From: Antrodiella citrinella
Lineage: Eukaryota > Basidiomycota > Agaricomycetes > Polyporales > Steccherinaceae
Assembly (NCBI GenBank): GCA_004802725.1
Contig: SGPM01000042.1
Location: forward strand, 1-64,000
Direction of reading: 5' to 3'
Length of the DNA: 64,000 nt
Below, in pieces: positions 1 to 10,844 of this stretch. The stretch's first letter is position 1; every line of letters starts with the position of its first letter. Below the pieces are notes generated by a model. The model was given only the letters and a program-made list of their open reading frames with translations, searched no databases and was not told the origin of the DNA. The translations under genes and the position numbers were made by a program.

Positions 1-277
1 GTCCGACATATCGTAGAATCGACTCGAAGAGGTCCGACACATCGTAAAGCCCGAATCGAAACATCGCAAGCGGAACTATAGGGAATGAGTAGAAGGGAGT
101 AGAAGAAGTCCGATGCACCGTAGAATCGAATCGAAGGGGTCCGACGCATCGTAGAATCGTATAGGAAGGGTCCGACGTATCGTAGAATCGACTCGAAGAG
201 GTCCGAAGTGCCGCGGAATAATGCTAAAATGGTCTCCTATGGGCGTATCCGGTACCAGCGAGCCGTGGGTCTCATCA
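1..277 (-). repeat. LTR-like repeat fragment (copy A) with 31-bp subunits
   Basis: The stretch is built of 31-bp units of the form GTCCGACRYATCGTAGAATC followed by GAMTCGAARRG, seen at about 1, 108, 139, 170 and, partly, 201. It ends at 277 with the complement of TGATGAGACCCACGGCTCGC. The same terminus and units recur at 8580-9030 plus 10036-10182, and inverted at about 10845-11420. A 5' TG terminus and dispersed copies fit a solo LTR, but no 3' CA end or target duplication could be paired, so the class is inferred. This copy interrupts the transposase at 278. Confidence 0.6.
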
Positions 278-2369
278 CCGTATGAACAGGATATTGTGCA
301 AGATACAGGAAATCGAGCACTGCACGTACCGCTCGAACAAGACGCGCGGGAGAAGCACCTCCTGGCAGTGGCATATCAATGATCAAGCCAAGAAGAATGC
401 GGCAGATATCCGCATGCTCGCGCCCGGTGAGTTGGTACAGCGACGAGATCCCTTTTGTGAAAACCCGTACATGGTGACCTGGAGGGAGGCGGCGACAACG
501 AGCATCAATCTCGTTTTGGCTGTAAGCGGTCTTCACCCAGGATATGAGATGCTTCACGACACCTTGGTAGAGCTGGTGAAGAATGTCCGGTGTAATAGAG
601 AAGAAGATGTTGGCGTAAGGGAGGTCCAGCCAGTAAGGCTGATGAATAGGCTTGATTCGTATGTGCGCACATGCCTGCGCACGAAGAACCGAGTCGGGGA
701 TGTTCAACGCGTTCATGGCAGCACCGAGATCGCGAAAGGGATATTGAATGTCGTAGTCGTCACCCAGCTCATCGCGAGGAACTTCACAGCAGGGGCATTC
801 ACCGTACTTCACGCCGGTGACGAGAACCTGTTCCAGATAGTCTCCGACATGTGCCGCGAAGATGGGGTGGCATCTTCGTACGACCCCGTCGCCGCTCGCC
901 ATCTGAACTCCTGTACTCCCCGGGTCCTTGATCGGCGAAAGGATCTTCCGCATGCAGGCGTGGTAGAGATTTGCGACAGTGCGGCGCCGAGCCGCTTTGT
1001 TCTTGATGTGTGGCAATGATGTGGTGGGCAGATATGCAAGTAAGATCTGACCTTGCTGCGAGGGCTTGCGACGAATATCCTTTGGCAGGTTGCCAATCGT
1101 CATATAGACAGGGTACGCAGATTTCCCTTTGAACTGCGTGAGGCGAGTTTTGTCGGAGGAAATGATGATGGGTACAATGGTGGCACCGGGCGTAGCACGT
1201 TCCACAGCCTTCTGAACAATTTGGACATGTGAGAATAGGTCAAATAGACATCGTAAACTATAAACGCACCTGGGTATCCCACCACCACTTACCGGTGTGC
1301 ATGTCATGGTACATTCGCACCGTGTGGTTTGCATCCGCGTAGTGTCGCTCGGGAGTGTAGACAAGGTCTGCCGCAAAGCTAGGGTCGCCATAGAGAGCCT
1401 TCACGCACTCCAACGCGTCCCGGTAGTAAACATCGAAAACCTCACCCGCCACGAGAACCTCCTTGCAGCGGAAACGTGGACGACTTGATGGCAACTTCTC
1501 GTCGATAATCTTGTTAATTTCACGGGTATTCTTGAACGACAGGCCAAGATCTTCTCGGACCTGCAAAGCAAGCTGTCAGTAACGACTGGGAGATGAAGAA
1601 GTAAATGAAACGGGGGACATACACCGGAGATCTTCAACAGCTCGTCGAACGCTGTTGATCCTGGACCGCGCATCTTTGCCCAACGAGCGATGTTGAAGTC
1701 CCGCTCTGACTCGAAGGGCGCGAAGATATTTCCTGCCTCTCCGCCGTTGACACCCTGATCGTATGTCCCAAAAGCCGTGGTGGTCGTTTTGAGGGACTCG
1801 CCTGCGCGCAGAGACGGGAAATGTTCAACGTGAACTTCCTGGCGGAGTGCCTGCTCCACGTGGCTGCGACCAGTCGGGGGCGCAATCTCGTCATTGTCAG
1901 CTTCTGCCTCTGCATTCTCGTCAGGAGGGGCCGGTGCAGGATCAGGAGGTGGCTCGAGACCTGGGCCGTTGTCGTAGTCAATGTTCCCTTCCTCCTGTTC
2001 GTCACCTTCCTCCTCGTCATCCTGTTCACCCTCTCCTGACTCGTTCTCCTCTCCTTGACCCTCGTTCTCCTCCTCCATGTTGACCTCTCCGCCAAAAGCC
2101 AAATCTTCGTCAAAGAATGCGCCGCCAAACTGAATTGGGCCCGCTGGTCCGTCGTCACCGTCGTCGCCGTCGTCGCTGTCGGTGTCATCATCTTCGTCCG
2201 AATCACGGTGGAGAATGTCCTCGAGAACTCCCGGGAGAGCCTCGTTGAGTTGCCTTTGATGTTCCGCCAGACAGTGTGCGTCTTTTGTCTGAGCGTAGTG
2301 ATTGGCAAACCCAGAGTGCATGAAATCCCGCCCGCATCCGTTGCAGCGAGGCATCTCTGGATTTTTCAT
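237..2369 (-). pseudogene. Plavaka-type DNA transposase, C-terminally truncated
   Basis: Reading from ATG at 2369 (or the second ATG at 2354), the protein starts with a C2H2-like zinc finger, CNGCGRDF..H..H/C at residues 8-33. A long acidic linker follows, and then the transposase core with the motif PDILHQLYQGVVKHLISWV, a signature I associate with the Plavaka branch of CACTA/EnSpm-like elements of basidiomycetes. Introns near 1561-1624 and about 1230-1268 join the three coding blocks in frame. After ..LAQYPVHT the frame runs into the repeat ending at 277 and meets a stop at 237-239, so the usual C-terminal part (these proteins are commonly near 1000 residues) is missing. It is a broken copy. 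Its introns and intact upstream frame suggest the break is recent. Family call is from motif memory; boundaries of the small second intron are approximate. Confidence 0.75.
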
Positions 2370-3206
2370 CAATATATTTTGTGTAAGTTTGTTGGCAAAA
2401 AAGTACTTACTGAGTTGGGTTTGCGAGTAACTAAGGGCAGTTTGAGGCTGTCGCTGTGTTGGGGCTTGAGTGCGTATGATTTGAAGGAAAGTTTCGCAAG
2501 GAGGATTGGATGGAGGATGGACTCGGAGGGAAACAAATATTTGCTGAGTGTGCTGATCTGAGCGACCGCCGACAGAGCCTAACCAGGATATTGACGTCCA
2601 GCCGCCAAGAGGAGGGGTCTTGATGCGCGTTCAACGGTGAATGTCTTCCAGCTGACAATGCGGTGGATACGGATGCCCGAAATCGAGGGGAACAGTCGGG
2701 GCTGCTCACAAATGTGCGGGGAGAGCCGGATGGAGCGCAGGTTGACCAGTGGTCCTGCGGACTTGAGCTGCGGAGCAGGAATAAAGAGCGGGAGATCAAT
2801 TAGTAACATGAAACAAGGAATAGAAAGTGATTGTATACGTACACAATCTGGGTAACCATGACTCAGAATGGGCTCCAAAGCATGATCAGTGTGGCGCACG
2901 TAAAACTAACTGGGCTACAAAACAAATTCAAGACTCAGTAACTCCGAAATTGCGACAAAGATGGGGCATTGCAGTGTCTCCACAACAACTTGCTTCTCAC
3001 CTTCATCCCCCTCGCATCGCGGTGACGCTACCAAAGAGCGTGCATCTTCCACTCTTTAATCCCCCTCTCGAACGTGTCCCTTCCATTCTTTGACCCCCAT
3101 CTTTTGAACGTATTTCTTCCATTCGTTAACCCTCCTCTTGACTCGTCACCTTTGCAGTTTTGACATAACACCTCCCACGACTGCCGGTCAGCCTGTGTTT
3201 CCCTCG
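2370..3206. other. Shared upstream region between transposase and DUF6532-like gene
   Basis: About 840 bp separate two divergent start codons. I see no convincing coding frame. Three imperfect tandem units of 34-36 bp, each beginning CTTCCAYTC, lie at 3046-3079, 3080-3115 and 3116-3149, just before the rightward gene. Subterminal tandem repeats of this size are common in CACTA-like transposons, so this could be an internal promoter of one larger element, but no terminal inverted repeats were found. Confidence 0.4.
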
Positions 3207-6014
3207 ATGGCTCCATCCCCGTCCACGAGACCTGTCAAGGCTTCTCAGTTACAGACCGCTCCTCATCGTCAAGAGCAGCAACCGGTTGAAGGCGCTGCTG
3301 TCGTTGGACGTCGTAAGTCATATAGTGGCCTTGCTGGCACAACACCATGTACTTACTGTGACTTTCATTCACCCTAGTGTCGCGTAAATCCAAGTCGCTC
3401 GCTAAGGAAAAATATCAAGGTGAGTCCATCTGTTGTCGAGAGTCGAACATTTCTGCTTACCGTTGTGTCTCGAGACCTGCTGCCCAAACGCAAACGGGCC
3501 AACTCTGCTGACGACCCGCCACCCTCTAAGAAGAAGAAGGAAGGTGGTCAATGTGCCACCATCTTGAAGTCGAACAATATGCCAAGCGGCGGCGCTAAAC
3601 ACAGCGGTGAGTAGATATTATAATTCACGTGATGAATGTCAACTCACGTTCACACGGGAAACGTTCAACAATCTCTTTCTCGCTCATCACCTGCACCGTA
3701 CTCATTGATGTCACACCTGTTTCTTCTTAGCCCGCAAAGTTGTTCCTGTCAATCGGTATGACGAGGACGACGAGGACGACACCGGCGCTGCTGATGATGT
3801 GGCCTTCGCAAAGACCCAAAGAGCTTTAGGTATGTTGATTTTCTTTACGCATCTAGTTCTCGAGGGTCTGATCGCAGGAAATATTAGATGCAGAGCGCAA
3901 ACGTACCGCTATCTTGAAGACCAAGGTTGCAAAGATCTCAAAACCGTCCACACGTTCTGTAAGCCTGCGTACCTCCCTACCCTTGTTTAGATGATGCTGA
4001 CTGTTGCTACTAGAGCCGTCAGGATGATACGGATGTCGATGGCAATGACCCTGTTGGTACCCAAGACCCTGGGCAAGACATCGGATCGGATTTGGAGTCG
4101 GAAGATCCTCAAGATGCCGCTTTTGCTGGCGACGAAGATGGTTCTGCAAGCGAGGCTGGTGATCCCCTGGTTGCGGACAGCGGCGGCGAAATTGAGAGTG
4201 GTGAGGAGTCTGAGGGCCTCAATGCTGTCACTGCAGAACAAACTTTGCGAAAAGAAGTAAGTCAACTCATTCTTCCTCTTCCAAGGTCGAAATTTCATGA
4301 CGTCTGTCCGTGCTCACAGGTGCCTGCTTGGGCGGACTCTTTGGACGACGACAACGACGACGACTTGCCTGAATCCTTCACTGCCTCCAAATCCTCTCGT
4401 CCGAAAGTCGTGAAGACGTATGGTCGCGCTAGCAACAATCAACAGCGCGATGAGTCCGACGATGCTGTGTCGAACTCTAAGGTAAGCAAACAAAGCCATG
4501 GAACCCGTCGCTAGTACTGATGCCCTCGCTGTGGTTGCAGAACTCACTGCCTGCAGTGCGCACATCTGCAAAGCGCACAGCAGATGCTGAATCTCTCTTT
4601 GACATCAACGAACAAGTGCGCCGTGTCAAGAGAGGGACGTCTCGCGTTAGCAACACTCCAATGACCCCCCAGTCACGCCGCTCCGCTACACCGGCTACAA
4701 AGAAGACGGCAGTAGCAAAGAAGACCAAGGTTGTTTCAACACGTCGACAGGAGAAGGCCAGGCTTGAGGTTTGTCATCACTCTATCTCATGAGTGCTTCC
4801 ATCTGATATCATACCACAGCAACCCTCTTTCGCCTCTGACGGCGAGGACGGGGATGCTGCTACCAGCTCGGACGAGAACAATGATCGAACCTCACGCCGC
4901 AACAACAACGGTGGCCACAAGTGGCCCAGGTATACAAACCTCGCGTTGAACGGCTCCGGCAAGATCAATATCCTCGACCAGTCCCCGACCATGTCCATAT
5001 TCCTCCACGAGTGTATCGAGTGGGTCATTCATAACCTCGCCTTCCTTCATTTCTTTCCAGAGGCACATGACAAGTATGCGGAGATTATCTGTTTGATGAT
5101 CAAGTCCTCCGAGGATGGCGAGTTCCCCGACATTGCTGCTCGGATGCGATCGGACCCGGCATATTCCCGACTCGTAGCTCATATTGTAAGTCATGTCTTG
5201 TACTCGTTTGTTATGTTCTGGCTGAAACATCTTTGATAGCCTGCCAACCGTGTTTCTCACTACCGCAAGGATGTCAGGGACGCAATTGTCCCGCTCGTCG
5301 CTGCCGCATACCATCTCTTGACCCCGGTGGGCGCCTTGGACAATGCGAAGCGTACCATTGATGAGATCAAGGCTCGCGTTGTCGCGCTCAAACATGGACG
5401 TGCATATCTATTTGCTTTTGCACCTGGTGATGTTGTATGTTCATTTTTGCATCTATCTGCCTTTGGGGTGCTGATATCTCTGCAGGTCCAGCGCATCGAC
5501 AGCAAACCATTCGAGCATCCTATGCTGGCCATTGGTCTTCGTGCAGCTTTTTTCGGAGCGAGCGGCCCTACCTCTATTGCGACCATGTACGCCCACGAGC
5601 TCAAGTCGGAGGAAATAAATGAATCTGAGATTCCGGTGGCCATGTTAGCTATGGTGGCTACAGTGGTATGTGCGACAGTCTACTTCTATTGATCATGGGC
5701 TGATGAGTGGTCAGATCTCCGGTACCCTTGATGCATGGTCCACAGGCTTGTATGTTGCCCCAAAAGCGCATGTCGACACTATGGGCGGTGTCTACAAGGG
5801 CACGCTCACATTCTTGGAGCTTATTTGCACTGGAGGCAGTGATGCCAAGTTTCATAGGATGCTAGCGAACTGCTTGAAGGCTGCGAAGTATGTCGTGATC
5901 TGTTATCATCAATGGTCTAACTAATGCATGTCTAGGGAGCACACTATGGAGGCTACCGAGCTTACTGCCCAGCAGGATGCAGAAGGTATTGACTTTACGA
6001 AAATGGCGGAGTAA
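3207..6014 (+). CDS. DUF6532-like nuclear protein, about 13 exons
   Basis: The ATG at 3207 opens a model of about 13 short exons with consensus borders, for example introns 3313-3377 and 3420 to about 3473. The N-terminal half is low complexity: basic stretches (PKRKRAN, SKKKKEGG) that look like nuclear localisation signals, then acidic runs (DEDDEDD, ESEDPQD). The C-terminal 250 residues are globular, beginning near NGSGKINILDQSP and containing LDAWSTGLYVAP and a YKGTLTFLELI segment. This matches my memory of DUF6532, a domain of unknown function abundant in agaricomycetes. The stop is TAA at 6012-6014 after FTKMAE. It sits head to head with the Plavaka transposase, so it may be a partner gene of that element rather than a host gene; this is inference. 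Exon count and the small exons are approximate. Confidence 0.6.
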
Positions 6015-7457
6015 TCCCATCTTGTGACTAGCAGTCTCTGCTGATACCCTCTTTGACTCATGTCTTCTCTCTGCTTCCTCAATCTGCACTTTTACCTACA
6101 TCACCCTTATATTAATCCTAGTATTCATGTTATAGTCTCCAATATCATTGATCTTATATCTGCTTCTGAACCAAAGTTTGATGTGTGATGGTCACCTAAG
6201 TTGAAGTAATCCAGTAGTAACATTGGAGTAAAGGCAAAGATTATTAGGCTGTCCTCTTATCAGGATATATAGCTTAGGGCCAGTCCATGTAACATTAGAG
6301 CACTTCAATGCTAATTACAGGAAACCTACCAGTAAGGAGTGGTAAGATTACAGGGGACTTCCATAGCTAAGTATAAGCGATCAAATGACTATAACACCAG
6401 TAGTTATATGAAATTTACTAGACTTTAGCACATTTTCTGTTCACAATGTCTAATTATCAAATGTGGTTTTTCCTGATGTGTCCGATGAAGGTAGGTCGCA
6501 AAAATGGTAGCGGAGTTACTTGATTAGGATGGCAGTTGCCGAAAATGGTGATGCCGGGAACATCCGACAATGAGAATAGCGGCGGCGATGGCGGCGACAA
6601 AAGGAGCCGAAAAACTCGAAAAAAGGGGTTCGAGAGGTGAGGTTGGATGGCTAGTAAGGCAAGCAAAAAATGTGGAGTGGTCGTAAGAGCCAAAGAATGA
6701 GGAGGATGATAGTGTAGACGCTATGTAGCAACGAACAAAACAGAGCGGCGGCGCATAGCGAAGAAGAGCAGATCTTCGAGGTATAAGTTGGTGCACAGGG
6801 TCGGCACGTCAACAGAGTGCGCAGGGTACAACTGCGGGGCCCATAACCTGTTGTAAAGCTGGCGCGCTGCGCTCGGATGGGGGCGAAAGACGAAAAAGGT
6901 GAATTATGAGTAGCTACGACAACGACTAAATACAGTACGTATAGACATGTGAAAAGAGAGATCTGACAAACAAAAGGGGTTCCAAGAGTGGCGGAAAAGA
7001 CACAAAAGTAATGATAAAATGTAGGCGAAGATGAAGGAATACCATACGAAGAATAGGCGATCACCAATGATCGGGTCTGGACAGAGAACAGAATCCCTAA
7101 ATTACAACACCAAGTATATTAATATACATAATGATATATATACTGAACACGACCTGTCATTAACGGATGTGTTGGCGCCTTGTCGCAGTTCATTTGGAAG
7201 TGCACGTGCACGATTAGATGACATATCTCAAATTACATATCGCTGCGCTGACAGATTGGTTTTCGCCGGTTCTGTTCATGGATGCTACTTTAATATACTG
7301 TACTTAGAGGATCGGTTGTCCGATCCTCCCCAGATGTTGCGTGCATAAAGCTGCAGCAAAAGTGCAAGAAAGTCGCGAACTCGGACCCCGAACTCGCTTT
7401 TGATGAGCATCAAGTGGAGGTTGGTGTCACTGATTCAGATCTCGCCCCCCTCTTGGG
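6015..7457. other. Gene-free AT-rich stretch
   Basis: No spliceable coding frame, tRNA or terminal repeat was recognised here. The longest frames are purine-strand artefacts with low-complexity translations. The downstream UTR of the DUF6532-like gene presumably occupies the first few hundred bases. Confidence 0.4.
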
Positions 7458-7632
7458 TTCATCTGTAGTAAGGGAAAAGGAAAGGGGGTTAAGTTGTACT
7501 AGGTATACATATGGGAGTCCATATGCAGGTAAAAGTACGACGAAGGAAGTGGATGAGGAAGTAAAGAGATAAAAGGGAAAAGAAAGGGAAAAATAATAAT
7601 AGTGCACAATTATTTGTAACAGCAGTGACACA
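7458..7632 (-). repeat. TGTTACAAA-terminated LTR-like repeat, copy 1
   Basis: This stretch is closely similar, with small gaps, to 10204-10377. Both contain the blocks TACTAGGTATAC, GGGAGTCCATATGC and GAAGTGGATGAGG and end in TTTGTAACA. Read on the minus strand the repeat starts TGTTACAAA. Two partial copies in the opposite orientation begin at about 8171 and 8404. A dispersed TG-starting repeat suggests LTR remnants; no internal retrotransposon genes remain. Confidence 0.55.
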
Positions 7633-7816
7633 GCTATTCAAAGCTTAAATTTATTATTCTGACTGTTAATATGCTTTATTGGAGTTAAAACAAAACTGGA
7701 TCTCAAGGTGTGATACAATGTGAATACCACTCCATACATACATCAAGTTGTCATGCAATTGAAAACAAAAATGTGTTTTTCTGATTGTATAGAATATAAA
7801 GGGTGTTTATAATTAA

Positions 7817-7912
7817 GGTGCTATAGCCAAGTGGTTACGGCGACAGATTAGAATGAAATTCATTTATATCTGTTCCTCTTTGAGGGCGCAGGTTCAAATC
7901 CTGCTGGCATCG
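7817..7912 (+). tRNA. tRNA-Ser(AGA) with 14-nt intron
   Basis: A full cloverleaf can be folded. The acceptor stem GGTGCTA pairs with TGGCATC (two G-U pairs), the D stem is GCC/GGC, and the anticodon stem ACAGA pairs with TCTGT. The loop is TTAGAA, then a 14-nt intron, then A, giving anticodon AGA. A long variable arm (CCTC/GAGG) marks a class II tRNA. The T arm is GCAGG-TTCAAAT-CCTGC, and the discriminator base is G, as expected for serine. A box (TAGCCAAGTGG) and B box (GGTTCAAATCC) are present. T-rich runs at 7918-7929 can end Pol III transcription. The G-U pairs make slight degeneration possible. Confidence 0.85.
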
Positions 7913-8055
7913 GCATTTGTTTTCTTTTTCAGCCAGTTTTATTGTGAAATTTTGATCTGGTGATGTTGATGAAATCTTCAGCTGTAAATTTATTTGTACA
8001 TTATTTAATAATTACACTTGACCAGCTATAACTGTCATAAACACTATTTGAATAT

Positions 8056-8151
8056 GGTGAGATGGCCGAGTGGTCTAAGGCGCCAGAATCAGGTAAACAA
8101 TTATTTAGAATCTGGTCCGAAAGGGCGCGGGTTCGAATCCCGTTCTCATCA
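8056..8151 (+). tRNA. tRNA-Leu(CAG) with 16-nt intron
   Basis: The acceptor stem GGTGAGA pairs with TCTCATC and the D arm is GCCGAGTGGTCTAAGGC. The anticodon stem CCAGA pairs with TCTGG around the loop ATCAGG plus A, which is interrupted after position 37 by a 16-nt intron, giving anticodon CAG. A long variable arm and discriminator A fit leucine. The B box is GGTTCGAATCC. A run of seven T at 8154-8160 is a strong Pol III terminator. It lies 143 bp after tRNA-Ser in the same direction. Confidence 0.92.
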
Positions 8152-8170
8152 TATTTTTTTAATAAACTGT

Positions 8171-8250
8171 TACAAACACATATGTACTCTTATTAGTTTC
8201 TTTCTTCTCTTTTCCCTTTAACCATACCTACTTTTGTCACTATACTCTTA
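8171..8250 (+). repeat. TGTTACAAA-type repeat fragment
   Basis: It starts TGTTACAAACACATATG and continues with a pyrimidine-rich tract that is the complement of the purine-rich tract in 7458-7632 and 10204-10377. It is truncated where the Harbinger-like fragment begins at 8251. Confidence 0.45.
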
Positions 8251-8403
8251 GGGCATGTTCGGTAACAAGATGCAAATATTATATATCAGTATATCTTGCC
8301 TCTAAATAGAAATCAATATTTGTGATTCTAAAAAACATGTTCAGATCATAAATTTGATGTTCGAATGGCATATCAACAGGCACCAAAACATGTTGTGTCA
8401 CAG
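8251..8403 (+). mobile_element. Left-end fragment of the PIF/Harbinger family
   Basis: It opens GGGCATGTTCGGTAACA after TTA and follows 11612-11760 base for base with scattered changes, including the TTTGTGATT block and the segment around ATGGCATATCAACAGGC. It stops near 8403, where a TGTTACAAA repeat begins, so only the first ~150 bp of the element remain. Either it is a decayed copy or part of a short non-autonomous derivative. Confidence 0.7.
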
Positions 8404-8470
8404 GTGTTACAAACATGTCTGCACTCTTATTCATTTTCCCTTCATTTTCCCTCCATCCCTGTTATTTCTC
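8404..8470 (+). repeat. TGTTACAAA-type repeat fragment
   Basis: Begins GTGTTACAAACATGTCTGC and has the same pyrimidine-rich continuation as 8171-8250. It directly abuts the Harbinger-family fragment. Confidence 0.4.
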
Positions 8471-8579
8471 ATTATTGTGGACCGCAGATTCAGTGCTAAC
8501 CAAGGCGTAACTGCATGTAGTACAGAGTTGTTTGGAAAGCAGAAAATGTGTTACGACAAAGGGTCTTAGTAAGCAAGTC

Positions 8580-9030
8580 GTCGTTCTGTCTGAGTGGTCT
8601 GGGTCTTGCTTAGGACACTTTGTGTATTGAACAAAGGAGGTCAAGCTGAGAAAGGTCCACAGCGAGACTGCTAAGCCTCGGAAATACCCGAAACACACTC
8701 GAAATAGGTACAGAAGTGTCCGACGAGAGTCCGGAGATGTCCGAGTTTTGTTAAAACCTGAACCAGGACGTCGCAAGAGGGGTTATGGTGAAAGAGTAGA
8801 AGGAAGTAGAAGAAGTCTGACACACCATAGAATCGAATAGAAAGAGTCTGACATATCGTAGAATCGAATAGAAAGGGTCTGACATATCGTAGAATCGAAG
8901 CAAAGAGGTCCGACGTATCGTAAAATCGACTCAAAGAGGTCCGACATATCGTAGGGCCCGAACCAGTGGATGAGTAGAAGGGAGTAGAAAAAGTCCGATG
9001 CATCATAGAATCAAATTGAAAGGGTCCGAC
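8580..9030 (-). repeat. LTR-like repeat, copy B, part 1
   Basis: It contains the 31-bp GTCCGAC-type units at about 8840-9000 and a distal block (8660-8760) that is the inverted counterpart of 11250-11340. The repeat is split by the hAT-like insertion at 9031-10035 and continues at 10036-10182. Confidence 0.6.
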
Positions 9031-10035
9031 TAGTGTTATTACGGCTCTGGCCCAAAGCCGTGAAGCCGCAAAGCCAAGCCGCAAAAAGCCGAGCCGAGCC
9101 GAGCTTTTTGCAAGGCTTTGGAAGGCCTGACGGCTCGGCTTGAGGTCAAGCCAGCCTTAGGTAAGCCAGAAAGCCGCAGCTCACCATATACGGTCAGTAC
9201 TTTTCTAATCAATTGATTATTGGCCAGTGAACGAAACTTTCTTGCGTGCGACCTCTACTTTCAACGTATTCCATAACTCCCTGTGTCCTCCTTTTTATGA
9301 ACAGCCATTCATGTTGCTACTATTTCGATATCTTGTCCAACCACGCTGGCACTTGTGGGTCCTGCAAACATCAACAAGCTAGGGCTGCTGAAGACTGAGT
9401 ACTAAGGCCGGAATGCTGGACTCGAAGGGAGGCAGTGGGATTGTAATGTGTGTTTGAATAGTACAGGTGCGTGTGCAGACACAATTCTACTCTCACAGTT
9501 CACTCATATTTTTGCGATTCTTGCATGTTTGCCTCAGTCAAGGCTGTGCTGTAGCACTCCAGCCCGAAACCTGTAGCATTATCCCCGTTTCCCAGAACAA
9601 TGTACGGCACGCCCTCCTAGTCCCTCAACAATCACCACCACTGCTGCTGTTCAGTTTTGACCTTTGCCGCTTGCCAGTGGACACTCTTTGCGTGGCTGCA
9701 CGTTTGATTGGCATACACATTGCCCACGTCGGAGTCGGAGTCGATGGGCGTGTGTTGGGTGGGCTACATTGTATACATATAGCATACATAGTCGTCTTGC
9801 CAAATGTATGTATTTTCTGTTCAATACACAACTTTATGTGCAGCTCTTTTCAATAGTTTGTGATGTCCTCCCCGCCACTGCCGCTTTGGGAAAAAGCTGC
9901 GGCTCAGGCCAAAGCCAAGCCTAAGCCGGCCGTCTTTGAGGCTCGACGGCTCGGCCTCAAGATTCTCGAGCCAAAGCCTTGGCTTTTTGGGCCAAAGCCG
10001 GGGCTTTGGGCCAAGCCAGAGCTGTAACAACACTA
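9031..10035. mobile_element. Non-autonomous hAT-like element, 1005 bp
   Basis: The left end starts TAGTGTTATTACGGCTCTGG and the complement of the right end starts TAGTGTTGTTACAGCTCTGG. The terminal inverted repeats extend imperfectly for about 150 bp and are rich in AAGCC motifs. Flanks are GGTCCGAC (9023-9030) and GGTCCGAT (10036-10043), an 8-bp target duplication with one change, which is the length typical of hAT elements. The uninterrupted site is visible in copy A near 136-146. The interior holds no transposase, so the element depends on an enzyme from elsewhere. The superfamily is inferred from duplication length and terminal form. Confidence 0.8.
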
Positions 10036-10182
10036 GGTCCGATGTATTGTAGAATCGTATAGGAAGGGTCCAACGTATCGTAGAATTGACTCGAAGAGGT
10101 CCGAAGTACTGCAGAATAATGCTAAAATGGTCTTCTATGGGTGTATCCGGTACCAGCGAGTCGTGGGTCTCATCAACGTTCA
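10036..10182 (-). repeat. LTR-like repeat, copy B, part 2
   Basis: It continues the 31-bp units after the hAT insertion, then the AATGCTAAAATGGTC block and the terminus TCGTGGGTCTCATCA, matching copy A to position 277. The terminus at 10182 is followed by ACGTT. Confidence 0.65.
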
Positions 10183-10203
10183 AAGGGGAACCATTGGAAC
10201 AGT

Positions 10204-10377
10204 GGGCATTTGAACAGTGACAGTTCATCCACAGTAAGGGAGTCATACTAGGTATACGTATGGGAGTCCATATGCGGGTAAGGGTACAACAAAGGAAGTG
10301 GATGAGGGGATAAAGAGATAAAGGGAAATAGAGGAAAGGGAAAAAGAATAAGAGCGCACACGTGTTTGTAACATCAG
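10204..10377 (-). repeat. TGTTACAAA-terminated LTR-like repeat, copy 2
   Basis: It matches 7458-7632 with small gaps. On the minus strand it starts TGTTACAAACACGTGTGCG. The following 10378-10590 resembles 11200-11415 and is a displaced distal part of the TGATGAG repeat family. Confidence 0.55.
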
Positions 10378-10844
10378 TGATCCCTGCATGACCCCTCTGA
10401 GCCCATCCCCTTGCTTATGAGTGCAGTTCAAGTTACCGATCTTGGACTTCGTCAGACCTACTATCAAGTAGCTCAGATTTATCTTGGACTCTCTATCACA
10501 CTCCTTTCCTGAATTGAGTTCCTTAGCCCATCTCTACAACTCCTCTCCAAACACTCTTATATCAAACACTCTTATATGGGGTCTAACAAACAGATGCTCA
10601 GTCAGCAACTCGTAGAGCTGAACTAAATAGATTCGTGATAGTACCTAACAAACAGATGCTGTAGATACTATCAGTAAGAGAATGTACTCATAGAGAAGAG
10701 AGATGCGTACCTCAGTCAGCGACTCGTAGAGCTGAACTGAGGATATGACAGTAAACGACGATAGGCTTATATACTAGGGTCGGAGTCCGCAAAGGTATAG
10801 TACTTGAACAGAACGTTCGGTCGTATGATAAACGAGGGCGTTGA

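Noticed and set aside
1..277. CRISPR-like array of 31-bp units
   Set aside because: Units are contiguous and degenerate without unique spacers, in a eukaryotic genome; this is a minisatellite.
237..1391. Complete Plavaka transposase C-terminus
   Set aside because: The final dozen residues are translated from the inserted repeat, not from the transposase.
6457..7067. Minus-strand frames rich in Ser/Phe/Leu
   Set aside because: They are products of a purine-rich strand with no splice structure or family motif.
9467..9856. 129-codon frame inside the hAT-like element
   Set aside because: No transposase or other motif, poor composition, and it lies within a non-autonomous element; treated as chance.
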